DNA of 64,000 nt from Segatella copri (GCF_019249795.2 NZ_CP156891.1:2760001-2824000); one strand, 5' to 3'; positions 1 to 9,847 are shown, numbered from the stretch's first letter. Notes: generated by a model not told the origin, from the letters alone. Program-made: numbers and translations.

Positions 1-1
1 G

Positions 2-124
2 AGTGTCTACAATCCTCTTAATAGTATCGAGCGCGCAATCCGTTCATGGAATGGCGGTAATCATTACAGTAAGAAGCGTACTCAGAGATATTTCGAGAAG
101 GTAATGAAACTTTTGAAAAAGTAA
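2..124 (+). CDS. C-terminal end of a transglycosylase-like protein (partial)
   Basis: Only the last 40 codons are present; the gene begins before the window and its stop codon is at 122-124. The tail contains an SIERAIRSWNGG stretch followed by a basic RYFEKVMKLLKK end. This resembles the C-terminal 'AYNxG' region of soluble lytic transglycosylase-like (SLT) domains, which cleave peptidoglycan glycan strands in the cell envelope. The assignment rests on that short motif only. An intrinsic terminator follows at once, so this is the last gene of its transcript. Confidence 0.45.
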   Translation, partial: SVYNPLNSIERAIRSWNGGNHYSKKRTQRYFEKVMKLLKK

Positions 125-139
125 TTCTTTTTCCATAAG

Positions 140-178
140 GCCCGATTGTTCTGAAAAAGAGCAATCGGGCTTGCTTTT
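140..178 (+). terminator. Intrinsic terminator after the partial gene
   Basis: A perfect 9-bp stem (GCCCGATTG at 140-148, CAATCGGGC at 162-170) closes a 13-nt loop and is followed by a T-rich run at 171-179. Confidence 0.8.
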
Positions 179-261
179 TACTCGTTTTCGCCTCTTTTAT
201 GTACGTTTTGTTGCTATTCTGTTTAATAACTGTTAAATATATGCAGATTTCTGACAAAATG

Positions 262-293
262 TTTGGCGGGGTCGGAAAAAAGTCGTACCTTTG
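262..293 (+). promoter_or_regulatory. Bacteroidetes promoter of the tRNA-Met gene
   Basis: TTTG at 262-265, a 20-nt spacer and TACCTTTG at 286-293 match the sigma-ABfr -33/-7 pattern. Transcription would start around 300, about 25 nt before the mature tRNA. Confidence 0.75.
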
Positions 294-324
294 CACTCGC
301 AATTCAGAAATGAGTTGATTATAT

Positions 325-397
325 CGCGGTGTGGAGCAGTTGGTAGCTCGCCAGGCTCATAACCTGGAGGTCGCATGTTCGAGTCCTGCCGCCGCAA
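325..397 (+). tRNA. tRNA-Met (CAU), initiator type
   Basis: A full cloverleaf can be folded. The acceptor stem runs 325-331 with 390-396, the anticodon stem is CCAGG/CCTGG around loop CTCATAA, and the T loop is TTCGAGT. The first acceptor pair is an unpaired C1-A72, and A11-U24 is present in the D stem; both are hallmarks of bacterial initiator tRNA. The anticodon stem has only two of the three usual G-C pairs at its base, and the T stem has one T/C mismatch (376 with 386). The 3' end reads A-CAA, so CCA is not encoded. Confidence 0.9.
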
Positions 398-476
398 CAA
401 TGATCGGGTAAGAAGTTGGTCAACAACATCTTATCCGATTTTTTTGTGCCCTAATTTATTAATTTAACATTAAATA

Positions 477-508
477 TTTGTTTAATTCGAATTAAAGTGC
501 TACTTTTG
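477..508 (+). promoter_or_regulatory. Promoter of the tetR-fabG-rluA-tamB-bamA run
   Basis: TTTG at 477-480, a 20-nt spacer and TACTTTTG at 501-508. The start site would be near 514, giving a leader of about 43 nt before the TetR-type gene at 557. No other strong promoter was seen before 9.9 kb. Confidence 0.75.
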
Positions 509-556
509 CACAATAATATTTTTATGTGCAATTAATAAAAAAGGAAGGGCTTCAAT

Positions 557-1153
557 ATGTCAGTATCCAAAACAAGACAAAAACTGGTAGATGTCGCACG
601 ACAACTCTTTGCCAAGAATGGTATAGCAAATACTACGATGAATGATATTGCTGTAGCTTCTGGTAAGGGAAGACGTACGCTTTATACTTATTTCAGTAGG
701 AAGGAGGATGTCTATTACGCTGTGATAGAATCAGAGTTGGAGCGTCTTTCGGACAAGTTGGACGAGGTTGCTAATTGCAAGATGCGTCCACAGGATAAAA
801 TCATCGAGCTTATCTATACTCACCTCAGTATGATCAAGGAAACGGTTGTAAGAAACGGTAACCTCCGTGCTGAGTTCTTCCGAAACATCTGGATGGTTGA
901 GAAGGCGAGAAAAAACTTCGATGAAGACGAAATAGAGATTCTCAGAAGAATTTATGCCGAAGGAAGAGAAGATGGTGAGTTTGATATTGATAACATCGAT
1001 TTGGTGGCCGATATTACTCACTATTGTATCAAAGGTCTCGAGGTTCCATTTATCTATGGACGTTTGGGCCATGGCATGAATGTGGAGTCGAGCAAACCTC
1101 TGGTTGCCAAGGTGGTTTATGGTGCCTTGGGAAAGTCGGGCTTGAAACTCTAG
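557..1153 (+). CDS. TetR/AcrR-family transcriptional regulator
   Basis: This 198-residue protein has the TetR layout: an N-terminal helix-turn-helix (about residues 8-50, with TMNDIAVASGKGRRTLYTYF as the recognition region) and an all-helical C-terminal half that should bind a small ligand and dimerise. The start is supported by a purine-rich stretch before ATG 557. It is first in a co-directional run with fabG 55 bp downstream, so regulation of fatty-acid or envelope genes is a reasonable inference, but the ligand and operator cannot be told from sequence. No obvious palindromic operator was seen around the promoter at 477-508. Confidence 0.9.
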   Translation: MSVSKTRQKLVDVARQLFAKNGIANTTMNDIAVASGKGRRTLYTYFSRKEDVYYAVIESELERLSDKLDEVANCKMRPQDKIIELIYTHLSMIKETVVRNGNLRAEFFRNIWMVEKARKNFDEDEIEILRRIYAEGREDGEFDIDNIDLVADITHYCIKGLEVPFIYGRLGHGMNVESSKPLVAKVVYGALGKSGLKL

Positions 1154-1208
1154 ATAAAAGAAAATGGTAAATACGTAACTAATTGATAATTAATTAAATA
1201 AGAAAGAA

Positions 1209-1967
1209 ATGGGATTATTAAGTGGTAAAACAGCCCTTGTAACAGGTGCTGCTCGCGGCATCGGTAAGGCTGTCGCTATGAAGTTCGCCTCTGAGGGCGC
1301 TAACATCGCATTTACAGACCTCGTACTCAACGACGATATGGCTGCCGGTTTGGAAGCTACTCGTAAGGAGATTGAGGCTCTTGGTGTAACCTGTCGTGCT
1401 TATGCTGGTAATGCAGCAGATTTCGAGGAGACACAGAAGACAGTTAAGCAGATTCATGAGGACTTCGGTTCTATCGATATCCTGGTTAACAATGCAGGTA
1501 TCACTAAGGACGGTTTGATGCTCCGTATGAGCGAGGCTCAGTGGGATGCTGTTTTGAATGTAAACTTGAAGTCAGCCTTCAACTTCATTCATGCTTGCTC
1601 TCCAATCATGCTTCGTCAGCGTGGTGGTTCTATCATCAACATGGCTTCTGTAGTAGGTGTTCATGGTAATGCAGGTCAGTGCAACTATGCAGCTTCTAAG
1701 GCTGGTATGATTGCTTTGGCTAAGTCTATCGCTCAGGAGTTGGGGCCTAAGGGCGTACGCGCCAATGCTGTAGCTCCTGGTTTCATCGAGACTGCAATGA
1801 CTGCACAGTTGCCTGAGGAAATCCGCAAGGACTGGATGCAGAAGATTCCATTGCGTCGTGGTGGTCAGACAGAGGATATCGCAAATGTTTGCCTCTTCCT
1901 CGCTTCCGACTTGTCTAGCTATGTTAGCGGTCAGGTTATTCAGATCGACGGTGGTATGAACATGTAA
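1209..1967 (+). CDS. fabG: 3-oxoacyl-[acyl-carrier-protein] reductase
   Basis: A classical short-chain dehydrogenase of 252 residues. It would reduce 3-oxoacyl-ACP to 3-hydroxyacyl-ACP with NADPH in type II fatty-acid elongation in the cytoplasm. Visible motifs are the cofactor glycine motif TGAARGIG (12-19), NNAG (94-97), and the catalytic tetrad N119, S147, Y160, K164. The C-terminal SGQVIQIDGGMNM is typical of FabG. The length is normal for the family. It sits 55 bp after the TetR-type gene and 28 bp before rluA. Another SDR specificity cannot be fully excluded, but FabG is the best match. Confidence 0.93.
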   Translation: MGLLSGKTALVTGAARGIGKAVAMKFASEGANIAFTDLVLNDDMAAGLEATRKEIEALGVTCRAYAGNAADFEETQKTVKQIHEDFGSIDILVNNAGITKDGLMLRMSEAQWDAVLNVNLKSAFNFIHACSPIMLRQRGGSIINMASVVGVHGNAGQCNYAASKAGMIALAKSIAQELGPKGVRANAVAPGFIETAMTAQLPEEIRKDWMQKIPLRRGGQTEDIANVCLFLASDLSSYVSGQVIQIDGGMNM

Positions 1968-1995
1968 TCTCTCGGCAACGTTTTGTTGATAAAAC

Positions 1996-2664
1996 ATGCA
2001 GGTAGTTTACGAAGACAACCATATAATCATAGTCTCTAAGAGAAGTGGTGAAATCGTGCAGGGCGACAAGACCGGCGACGAACCTCTCTCGGAGACTGTG
2101 AAACAGTACATCAAGGAGAAGTATCACAAGCCGGGAAATGTATTTCTCGGTGTGGTGCATCGCCTTGACCGTCCTGTTTCGGGTTTGGTCGTATTTGCCA
2201 AGACTTCTAAGGCATTGAGTCGTCTGAATAATATGTTCAGGGATGGCGAAGTTCACAAAACCTATTGGGCAATCGTGAAGAACATGCCAAAGGAACCTGA
2301 GGCTACGCTCACCCATTGGATTGTAAGAAATGAAAAGCAGAATAAGAGCTATGCTTACGACCATGAGGTGAAAAACTCGAAGAAAGCGATATTGAAGTAT
2401 AAGGTGATAGGTCATACAGACCATTATACACTTTTGGAGGTAAACTTGATGACGGGTCGCCATCATCAGATAAGATGCCAGCTTGCCAAGATGGGATGTC
2501 CTATCAAGGGAGACCTGAAATACGGTTCTCCACGTAGCAATGCAGATGGCAGTATTTCTCTCCTTTCACACAGAGTAGAATTTGTTCATCCTGTGTCTAA
2601 AGAAACAATAGTAGCAGAGGCTCCGCTGCCGGATGATAATCTTTGGCGAGCTATTGCACCCTAA
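1996..2664 (+). CDS. RluA-family pseudouridine synthase
   Basis: This 222-residue protein has the RluA-family catalytic motif HRLDRPVSGL, with catalytic Asp58, and the TGRHHQIRCQLA motif near residue 155. Such enzymes isomerise specific uridines of rRNA or tRNA to pseudouridine. It lacks the N-terminal S4 RNA-binding domain of RluC/RluD, as the compact RluA-like members do. Which RNA site it modifies cannot be inferred. It starts 28 bp after fabG and its end lies 11 bp before the tamB start used here, so co-transcription is likely. Confidence 0.88.
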   Translation: MQVVYEDNHIIIVSKRSGEIVQGDKTGDEPLSETVKQYIKEKYHKPGNVFLGVVHRLDRPVSGLVVFAKTSKALSRLNNMFRDGEVHKTYWAIVKNMPKEPEATLTHWIVRNEKQNKSYAYDHEVKNSKKAILKYKVIGHTDHYTLLEVNLMTGRHHQIRCQLAKMGCPIKGDLKYGSPRSNADGSISLLSHRVEFVHPVSKETIVAEAPLPDDNLWRAIAP

Positions 2665-2675
2665 CTCAAAAATCC

Positions 2676-5600
2676 ATGCTTATGAAGAGGTATGCGAAAT
2701 GGGCAGGAATCACGGTGTTGACTCCATTGGCGCTCATCTTTTTGTTATCCATTCTGCTTTATCTGCCACCTGTTCAGAATTGGGCGGTAAAGCAAGTGGC
2801 TGCTTATGCCTCTGAGTCGACTGGTATGGATATTTCGGTAAAGCAAGTACGCCTCGTCTTCCCTCTGAAACTAGGAGTGGAAGGCGTAAAGGTACTTCAG
2901 CCAATCGACTCACTCAAGAATTCCCCAAACTTGGCTTTAAAAAATAAGAGAGATACCGTTGCCGACATCCAGAAGATGGTGGTAGACGTACAATTGTTGC
3001 CTCTTTTCGAAAGTCAAGTCATGGTGGATGAACTCAATTTCACCCAGATGAAGGTGAATACCACTAATTTTATTCACGAAGCCAGAATCAAGGGCAATGT
3101 AGGTTATCTGCGCCTGAAGGCTCATGGCATTGATCTCGTAAAGGAGAAGGTCAGGGTGAATCATGCCCTGTTGGCTGATGCCCGACTCTCGGTAGAACTG
3201 AGCGATACTGTGCCGCCGGATACTACGCCTAGTACCAATTTCTGGAAGGTGAATATCGAAAAACTGAAACTGAAGAACACTGATTTCGTATTACACATGC
3301 CTGGAGATACCCTCCAGGTGAATGCTTATTTTGGAGATGCGGTGGCGCAGACTACCTATCTCGACCTTTATAAAGGACTTTATCAGATAGGTCATCTTGA
3401 CTGGAAGAAGGGCAAGGTGAACTATGACCAGAACTATATCCGTCCGGTATCGGGCATGGACTTTAACCATATCGCCCTGTCGGCCATGACTTTGAAGGCA
3501 GACTCTTTCTATTATTGCGATTCGAAGATAGATGTCAAGATTCGTGAAGCTCAGTTTAAGGAGAAAAGCGGTTTGCAGGTAGACCAGCTCTATGGCAGAT
3601 TCGTGATGGATTCCGTGAAACTGCAGTTGCCTGATATCTGTCTCCGTACCCCATACTCCCAATTGCAGGCAACGGTGGATATGGATATGAATGCCTTTGA
3701 TGAGGTGAAACCTGGCAAGTTGATGGCACAGCTGAAGGGAGCTTTGGGCCGTTCAGACCTGTTCCTCTTTGCAGGCGATGCCTTCCCAAGCGCCATGAAG
3801 AAGAAATGGCCATTCTATCCGATGAAGATAGAAGGTTCGTTCAAGGGAAATATGCAGCAGGCATCTTTCTCGGGTTTGAAACTGTCGCTGCCTACAGCCT
3901 TCGAACTGAGTGCTGATGGAAAAGTGGGTAACCTGACGGATTTGAACCGTCTGAAGGCAAATGTAGATCTGAACGCCCGTACCTATCATCTGGATTTCGT
4001 TACCGCCATGTTTGCCCCTTCTCTGATGCAGGAGATACGTGTGCCTAGCGGTATCGGAATTCGTGGTAACATTCAGGCAGACGGCTCCAGATATGCTACC
4101 CGACTCGCCATTACCGAAGGTCGTGGCAGAATGAGGGTAGATGCCAAGATAGATGCGAAGACCCGGAAAGACGGCAGTATCGATATGAACCGTCTGGCTT
4201 ATCAAGCTAAGATTCAGGCGCACAACATCCAGGCAAAGCATTTTCTTCCAAAACAGGATTTGCATTCTTTCACCGGCTCATTGCAGGCGAAGGGAGTGGG
4301 AACTGATTTCCTCTCTCCTCGTACCCGATTGCAGGCTAAGGCACAGGTAAACCAGATTCAGTATGGCAAATACAAACTGGATCATGTATTGGCAGTGGCT
4401 CACGTTGCCAATGGAAAGGTGCATGCCGATATCGACAGCAAGAGCCAGTATCTTACGGGGCTCGTCAGCCTTGATGCACTTACGAATTCCAAGAAACTGG
4501 AGGCTACCCTGGTGGCAGATGTCCGCGATGTGAATCTTTATTCATTAGAGGTAACGAAGGCACCGATGCGCCTGTCGCTCTGCGGTCACATGGATATCAG
4601 GTCCGACCTGAAGGACAGTCACGACATCATGGCTTCGATGAGTGATATTACGGTTCGTACGGCAGAGAAGAATTATCGTCCGGTGGGTGTTGACGCTGAT
4701 GTCTTTACCCGCAGAGATACCACGCACGCAGTCATCAATTGCGGCGACTTCCATCTCAACATGGATGTACACGGAGGCTATAAGCAGTTGATGAGCCGTT
4801 TTGCCGGATTGCAGAAAGAATTGGCTCATCAGCTTAGGAACCATCATATCGATCAGGTGAAGATGCGCAGTCAGTTCCCTTTCGGTCATGTTTATCTTAC
4901 CACAGGAAAGGACAATTTCATTTCCCGTTTCATCGCTTACTGCGGTTATGATTTCAAGACGGTGGATATGAAGATGACCATGTCGCCTGTAACAGGTGTC
5001 AATGGTTATCTCAACATCGATTCACTGGTAGCGAGTGGCATGCAGTTGGATACGATCCGTACCTTGGTGAAGACTGAGGGCGATACCATCCGCTATGCAG
5101 CACGTGTTCAGAACAACAAGCATAATCCTCAGTATGTGTTCCGGGCACAGGTAGAGGGCGAACTGCAGGAGAAAGGTTCCAATATCGATGCCCGCATCTA
5201 TGATGCCAAAAACAGATTGGGTGTAGATGTGGGGCTGGAGGCGCTGTTGCTGGAAAACGGCGTGAAGATTTCGCTCATCGATACCCATCCTGTCCTGGGG
5301 TACAAAAAGTTTACTGCCAACGATGACAACTATCTGATGTTGGGCAATGACGACCGTGTTTCTGCCAATCTGATTCTGAAGGCAGCCAACGGCATGGGTA
5401 TCCGTATATATAGCAATGATGAAAACGAAGAAGCGCTGCAGGATCTTACGGTGAGCATGAGCCAGTTTAATCTGGATAAAGTGCTCAGCGTGATTCCTTA
5501 TATGCCTGACATCTCGGGTATTCTTGACGGCGACTTCCATATTATCCAGACCAAGGATGAACTCTCGGTTTCTTCTAATCTGAACATCGACAATATGGTT

Positions 5601-7442
5601 TACGAAAAGTGTCCGATGGGAGATGTCGGTACTGAATTCGTTTACATGCCAAAGAGCGACGGTTCTCATTATGTAGATGGTTTCCTCAATTATGAGGGTG
5701 AAGAAGTAGCTACCGTAAAGGGTACTTACAAATCGGAAGGAAACGGTTATCTCGATGCCGAAGTGGGTATGGAGAAGTTGCCTCTGCATTTTGTCAACGG
5801 TTTCGTTCCTGACCAGATTATGGGTCTGAAGGGATATGGCGAAGGAAAACTGAGTTTGAAGGGAGCCTTGAGCCAGTTGGATGTAGAGGGCGAAGTATAT
5901 CTGGATTCGGCTTATCTCGTCAGTGTGCCGTATGGCATCACGATGCGTTTTGCCAACGATCCTGTCCGTATCATAGACAGCAAGTTGCTCTTCGAAAACT
6001 TCATGATGTATGCCAACAATGAGAGTCCGCTCAATATCCAGGGCAGTCTCGACTTTACGAATATAGAGAAGATGATGCTCGATATCCGGATGCGAGCACA
6101 GAACTTCCTGCTGATTGATGCCAAGGAGAATGCCCGTTCCGAGGCTTTCGGCAAGGCGTATGTCAACTTCTTTGGAGCGATGCGCGGACCGGTAAGCAAT
6201 CTGAAGATGCAAGGTAAGCTGGATGTTCTCGGCAATACGGATATGACGTATGTGCTGAAAGAATCGGAACTGACTACTGATACGCAGCTCGATGAGCTGG
6301 TGAAGTTTACGAATTTCAAGAGTGGCAAGCCTGTCGTTGTCGAGCGTCCGGCACTGGAAGGATTGAACATGATGTTGGGCATGTCGATAGACGAGTCGGC
6401 TCATATCCTCTGTGCATTGAATGCCGACCAAACCAACTACATCGACCTGATGGGCGGTGGTGATCTGACGATGACTTACAATTCGGTTGATGGCATCGGC
6501 ATCACGGGCAAGTATACCCTGAACAATGACAAGATGAAATATTCGCTGCCTATCATTCCGCTCAAGACGTTTGATATCCAGGACGGCAGCTACATAGAGT
6601 TTAACGGCGATCCGTTCAACCCGACCCTGAACATCACGGCAACAGAGAATGTCAGGACAACGGTAAACGAGGGACAGGGAACCGGCCGCTCGGTGGATTT
6701 CATTTGTGGCGTAAAACTCTCGCAGACATTGAATAAGCCAGGCATCCAGTTTATCGTTTCCTCACCAAACGATGCCACCTTGCAGGATGAACTGAACACG
6801 ATGAGTATTGAAGAGCGGGGTAAGATAGCCATTACGATGCTGGCTTCGGGCATGTATCTTGCCAACGGAAATACCAATTCGTTCTCCATGAACAGTGCCT
6901 TGAGCTCATTCCTCAACTCAGAGATCAATAATATTGCAGGTTCAGCGATGCGTTCTGTGGGGGTAGATGTCGGTATGTCGGTAGATAACTCCACCAATGC
7001 AGCGGGTGCCATGCACACCGATTACAACTTTAAGTTTGCCAAGCGGTTCTTCAACAACCGCTTGAGTTTCAGTGTGGGCGGCAAGGTTTCTACCGGTGCA
7101 GAAATGGAGAATGCAGCCAACAATGATGATGTATTCTTCAACAATATCGAATTGCAGTACCGTCTCAACGAAGGTGCGAGCCAGTATATCCGTGCCTTCT
7201 ACAACAATAATACCTACGATTGGCTCGAAGGCTTGATTGGTGAGTATGGTATTGGTTTCAAGTGGCAGAGAAAACTGCAACATTTCAAGGATATCTTCCG
7301 TTTCAAGACTGATAAGCAGCAGATTCCTGCAGCCTCAATGGAGAAGAATCCTGCGGTGAAGAAGAGTACGAACGAAAAGAAGGATACGATGGAGAAAGCC
7401 AAAACAAAGGACTTTGACCCATTGAAACTTAACGAAAAGTAA
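2676..7442 (+). CDS. tamB: TamB-like translocation/assembly module protein (DUF490)
   Basis: A very large protein of about 1588 residues. It has an N-terminal membrane anchor (ITVLTPLALIFLLSILLYLP), a long beta-rich middle part, and a C-terminal TamB domain (about the last 400 residues, including IEFNGDPFNPTLNITATENV). TamB-type proteins form a periplasmic bridge between the membranes and act in outer-membrane protein insertion or lipid transport. The frame could open earlier at a TTG inside rluA (2643), but ATG 2676 or ATG 2682 gives a normal membrane-anchor start. Its stop codon overlaps the start of the next gene by one base, and the BamA-like product of that gene is the expected partner. 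Confidence 0.9.
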   Translation: MLMKRYAKWAGITVLTPLALIFLLSILLYLPPVQNWAVKQVAAYASESTGMDISVKQVRLVFPLKLGVEGVKVLQPIDSLKNSPNLALKNKRDTVADIQKMVVDVQLLPLFESQVMVDELNFTQMKVNTTNFIHEARIKGNVGYLRLKAHGIDLVKEKVRVNHALLADARLSVELSDTVPPDTTPSTNFWKVNIEKLKLKNTDFVLHMPGDTLQVNAYFGDAVAQTTYLDLYKGLYQIGHLDWKKGKVNYDQNYIRPVSGMDFNHIALSAMTLKADSFYYCDSKIDVKIREAQFKEKSGLQVDQLYGRFVMDSVKLQLPDICLRTPYSQLQATVDMDMNAFDEVKPGKLMAQLKGALGRSDLFLFAGDAFPSAMKKKWPFYPMKIEGSFKGNMQQASFSGLKLSLPTAFELSADGKVGNLTDLNRLKANVDLNARTYHLDFVTAMFAPSLMQEIRVPSGIGIRGNIQADGSRYATRLAITEGRGRMRVDAKIDAKTRKDGSIDMNRLAYQAKIQAHNIQAKHFLPKQDLHSFTGSLQAKGVGTDFLSPRTRLQAKAQVNQIQYGKYKLDHVLAVAHVANGKVHADIDSKSQYLTGLVSLDALTNSKKLEATLVADVRDVNLYSLEVTKAPMRLSLCGHMDIRSDLKDSHDIMASMSDITVRTAEKNYRPVGVDADVFTRRDTTHAVINCGDFHLNMDVHGGYKQLMSRFAGLQKELAHQLRNHHIDQVKMRSQFPFGHVYLTTGKDNFISRFIAYCGYDFKTVDMKMTMSPVTGVNGYLNIDSLVASGMQLDTIRTLVKTEGDTIRYAARVQNNKHNPQYVFRAQVEGELQEKGSNIDARIYDAKNRLGVDVGLEALLLENGVKISLIDTHPVLGYKKFTANDDNYLMLGNDDRVSANLILKAANGMGIRIYSNDENEEALQDLTVSMSQFNLDKVLSVIPYMPDISGILDGDFHIIQTKDELSVSSNLNIDNMVYEKCPMGDVGTEFVYMPKSDGSHYVDGFLNYEGEEVATVKGTYKSEGNGYLDAEVGMEKLPLHFVNGFVPDQIMGLKGYGEGKLSLKGALSQLDVEGEVYLDSAYLVSVPYGITMRFANDPVRIIDSKLLFENFMMYANNESPLNIQGSLDFTNIEKMMLDIRMRAQNFLLIDAKENARSEAFGKAYVNFFGAMRGPVSNLKMQGKLDVLGNTDMTYVLKESELTTDTQLDELVKFTNFKSGKPVVVERPALEGLNMMLGMSIDESAHILCALNADQTNYIDLMGGGDLTMTYNSVDGIGITGKYTLNNDKMKYSLPIIPLKTFDIQDGSYIEFNGDPFNPTLNITATENVRTTVNEGQGTGRSVDFICGVKLSQTLNKPGIQFIVSSPNDATLQDELNTMSIEERGKIAITMLASGMYLANGNTNSFSMNSALSSFLNSEINNIAGSAMRSVGVDVGMSVDNSTNAAGAMHTDYNFKFAKRFFNNRLSFSVGGKVSTGAEMENAANNDDVFFNNIELQYRLNEGASQYIRAFYNNNTYDWLEGLIGEYGIGFKWQRKLQHFKDIFRFKTDKQQIPAASMEKNPAVKKSTNEKKDTMEKAKTKDFDPLKLNEK

Positions 7443-9847
7443 TGAGCGATATGAAACAGCAGAACAGGTTATACCTTATTATATATGTGGCAGCATTGCT
7501 GATGTTGTCGGGGCAGCTCATAACGGGTTGCTCTTCAACCAGTGCGCTGAAAGAAGACGAGCAGCTGTTTACGGGTCTGGTACCTATTGAGTATAAGAAC
7601 TACGAGAAGGGAGCTTATGCTGATTCTACCATCACCGAGATGGAGTATGCCCTGGCTTCGGCTCCGAACGGTGCTTTGTTCGGAAGCAGCTATTACCGCA
7701 CTCCGTTCCCTGTGCGCCTGTGGATATGGAATGCTTTCTCTCAGTCGGATGGAGCACTGGCTAAGTGGATAACCAAAGTATTCGGTTCCAAACCTAAGCT
7801 GATGGCGAATGTGAATCCGCAACTCCGTGCCCAGGTAGCCGAGCATCAGCTCGATAAATATGGCTATTTTAACGGTAAGGTGACTTATGATGTGCTGACA
7901 CAGAGCAATCCGAAGAAGGCGAAGGTCGCCTATCAGGTAGACTTCGGTCATCTCTGGACGCTTGATTCTATGGCTTATCTCAACTTCCCAGCCAAGAGCA
8001 AGCAGTTTATAGATGCTTCCATGAACAAGGCGCTCATACGGAAGGGGAGTCCTTTCAATGTCGCCAACATGGAATCGGAACGTCAGCGTATCACCCGTCT
8101 GTTCCGCAACAGGGGCTATTATTTCTATCAGAACAGTTATGCTTCTTATCTTGCCGATACCGTGAATGTGCCCGGCAAGGTGCAGTTGCGGCTGATGATG
8201 GCAGACAGCGTGGATGATAGGGCTACCCGCCAGTGGTATATCGGAAAGATTCATGTTAATTTCAGAAAGCAGTATATGGAGGAGTTGAAGGATTCCTTTG
8301 TGCGCAGCTATCTGAGTTTCCATTATAATGGAAGAAAGATGCCGATACGTCCGGGCATCGTTTTGCAGAGTCTGCGCCTGCGTCCCCGTGAACTGTATCG
8401 GGTACGTACCGAGGAGCGTGCCAAGACTGGACTTCAGAAGATGGGACTCTTCAGCTATTCCAGCATCCAGTTCTCTCCCCGTTCGGTGCAGACCCTAGAC
8501 AGTTTAGGCCATGTAGTATATCGTGATACTTTGGATGCCAATATCGATCTGGTATTCGACAAGCCATACGATTTCTATGTCGAGGCAAATGCCCGCGGCA
8601 AAACGACCGGTAGAGTAGGACCGGAGCTGGTAGTGGGTCTTACCAAGCGCAATGCTTTTCATGGAGGCGAAAAACTTACTGTCAACCTGCATGGTTCGCA
8701 TGAGTGGCAAACCGTCAGTCAGGCTGGCGGAGGTTCAACCCGCATCAATTCCTATGAATACGGATCGGATGTTTCCGTAGAGTTCCCTCGCATCATCACG
8801 CCTTGGAATATGTTCAGAACGATGGAGCAGAATGAGCGCAGATACCGTGCCGGGCATATGCCTACCAAATATCGGGGTGTGCCAACTACTACCATCAAGG
8901 CTTCGATGAATGTGCTGAACAGAGCCAGCTATTTCCGACGTCATGTGGCAGCGGGCGAGTTAACCTATGCGTGGTCAACCTCTTACCAGCATCAGCATTC
9001 TTTCAGTCCGCTGATTCTCTCTTATGAGTTTATGAACAGCCGTACAGCCGCTTTCGATAGCATCCTCGCCCTGCATCCTTATCTTCAGATATCGATGCGC
9101 GACCAGTTTGTGCCTAAGATGAGTTACACCTATACTTATCGCAGTCCGCGCCGTTACCGCCATCCTATCACCTGGTCAACCACCATCAGCGAGGCAGCCA
9201 ATATTCTTTCGCTCGGTTACATGGCGGCCGGAAAGGGATGGAACGAGAAAGACAAGAAGATGTTCAAGAATCCGTTTGCTCAGTTCCTGAAACTGGAGAC
9301 AGATTTCGTGAAATATTGGCGTATCACCCAGGATGGTACGCTGGTGGGACATGTCAATGCCGGCATTATCTGGAGTTATGGCAATGCCGAGAATGCTCCT
9401 TATTATGAGCAGTTCTATATCGGTGGTGCCAACAGTGTGCGAGCCTTTAATGTGCGGAGTATCGGACCGGGCAGATACCAGCCTACCAACAGCAAGTATT
9501 CGTATATCGACCAGACGGGCGACATCAAGTATCTGATGAATCTGGAATACCGTCAGAAGGTATGGGGCAATCTCTATGGAGCCCTTTTCCTGGATGCAGG
9601 TAATGTGTGGACCTTACGCAACCATGAGTACAGTTCGCTCGGCAAGTTTGATGTAGACAAGTTTTTCCGGCAGCTGGCGGTAGGCACCGGTGTCGGTGTG
9701 CGTTATGACATGGGTATGTTTGTGATACGTGTCGACTGGGGTATCGGTCTGCATGTTCCTTACGATACCGGCAAGAATGGCATCTATAACATCCGTCGGT
9801 TCAAGGATGCCCAGAGTCTGCATTTCGCTGTGGGTTATCCTTTCTAG
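7442..9847 (+). CDS. BamA/TamA-family outer-membrane barrel lipoprotein
   Basis: An 801-residue outer-membrane protein. It begins with a lipoprotein signal ending in LITGC (Cys about residue 30), continues with POTRA-like repeats (about 60-350), and ends in an Omp85 beta-barrel (bacterial surface antigen) with GGANSVRAFNVRSIGPG in the usual barrel-entry motif and a terminal aromatic (AVGYPF). These proteins insert or translocate outer-membrane proteins. In Bacteroidetes, a lipidated TamA-like protein next to tamB is common, so a TAM complex is inferred. The ATG overlaps the tamB stop, so translation is probably coupled. Confidence 0.9.
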   Translation: MSDMKQQNRLYLIIYVAALLMLSGQLITGCSSTSALKEDEQLFTGLVPIEYKNYEKGAYADSTITEMEYALASAPNGALFGSSYYRTPFPVRLWIWNAFSQSDGALAKWITKVFGSKPKLMANVNPQLRAQVAEHQLDKYGYFNGKVTYDVLTQSNPKKAKVAYQVDFGHLWTLDSMAYLNFPAKSKQFIDASMNKALIRKGSPFNVANMESERQRITRLFRNRGYYFYQNSYASYLADTVNVPGKVQLRLMMADSVDDRATRQWYIGKIHVNFRKQYMEELKDSFVRSYLSFHYNGRKMPIRPGIVLQSLRLRPRELYRVRTEERAKTGLQKMGLFSYSSIQFSPRSVQTLDSLGHVVYRDTLDANIDLVFDKPYDFYVEANARGKTTGRVGPELVVGLTKRNAFHGGEKLTVNLHGSHEWQTVSQAGGGSTRINSYEYGSDVSVEFPRIITPWNMFRTMEQNERRYRAGHMPTKYRGVPTTTIKASMNVLNRASYFRRHVAAGELTYAWSTSYQHQHSFSPLILSYEFMNSRTAAFDSILALHPYLQISMRDQFVPKMSYTYTYRSPRRYRHPITWSTTISEAANILSLGYMAAGKGWNEKDKKMFKNPFAQFLKLETDFVKYWRITQDGTLVGHVNAGIIWSYGNAENAPYYEQFYIGGANSVRAFNVRSIGPGRYQPTNSKYSYIDQTGDIKYLMNLEYRQKVWGNLYGALFLDAGNVWTLRNHEYSSLGKFDVDKFFRQLAVGTGVGVRYDMGMFVIRVDWGIGLHVPYDTGKNGIYNIRRFKDAQSLHFAVGYPF

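Noticed and set aside
2643..2675. Upstream TTG start for tamB
   Set aside because: It would overlap the rluA end and adds residues without family match; ATG 2676/2682 fits the membrane anchor.
5022..6431. 469-codon minus-strand ORF inside tamB
   Set aside because: It lies wholly antisense to a clear TamB reading frame, has no family motif and no promoter.
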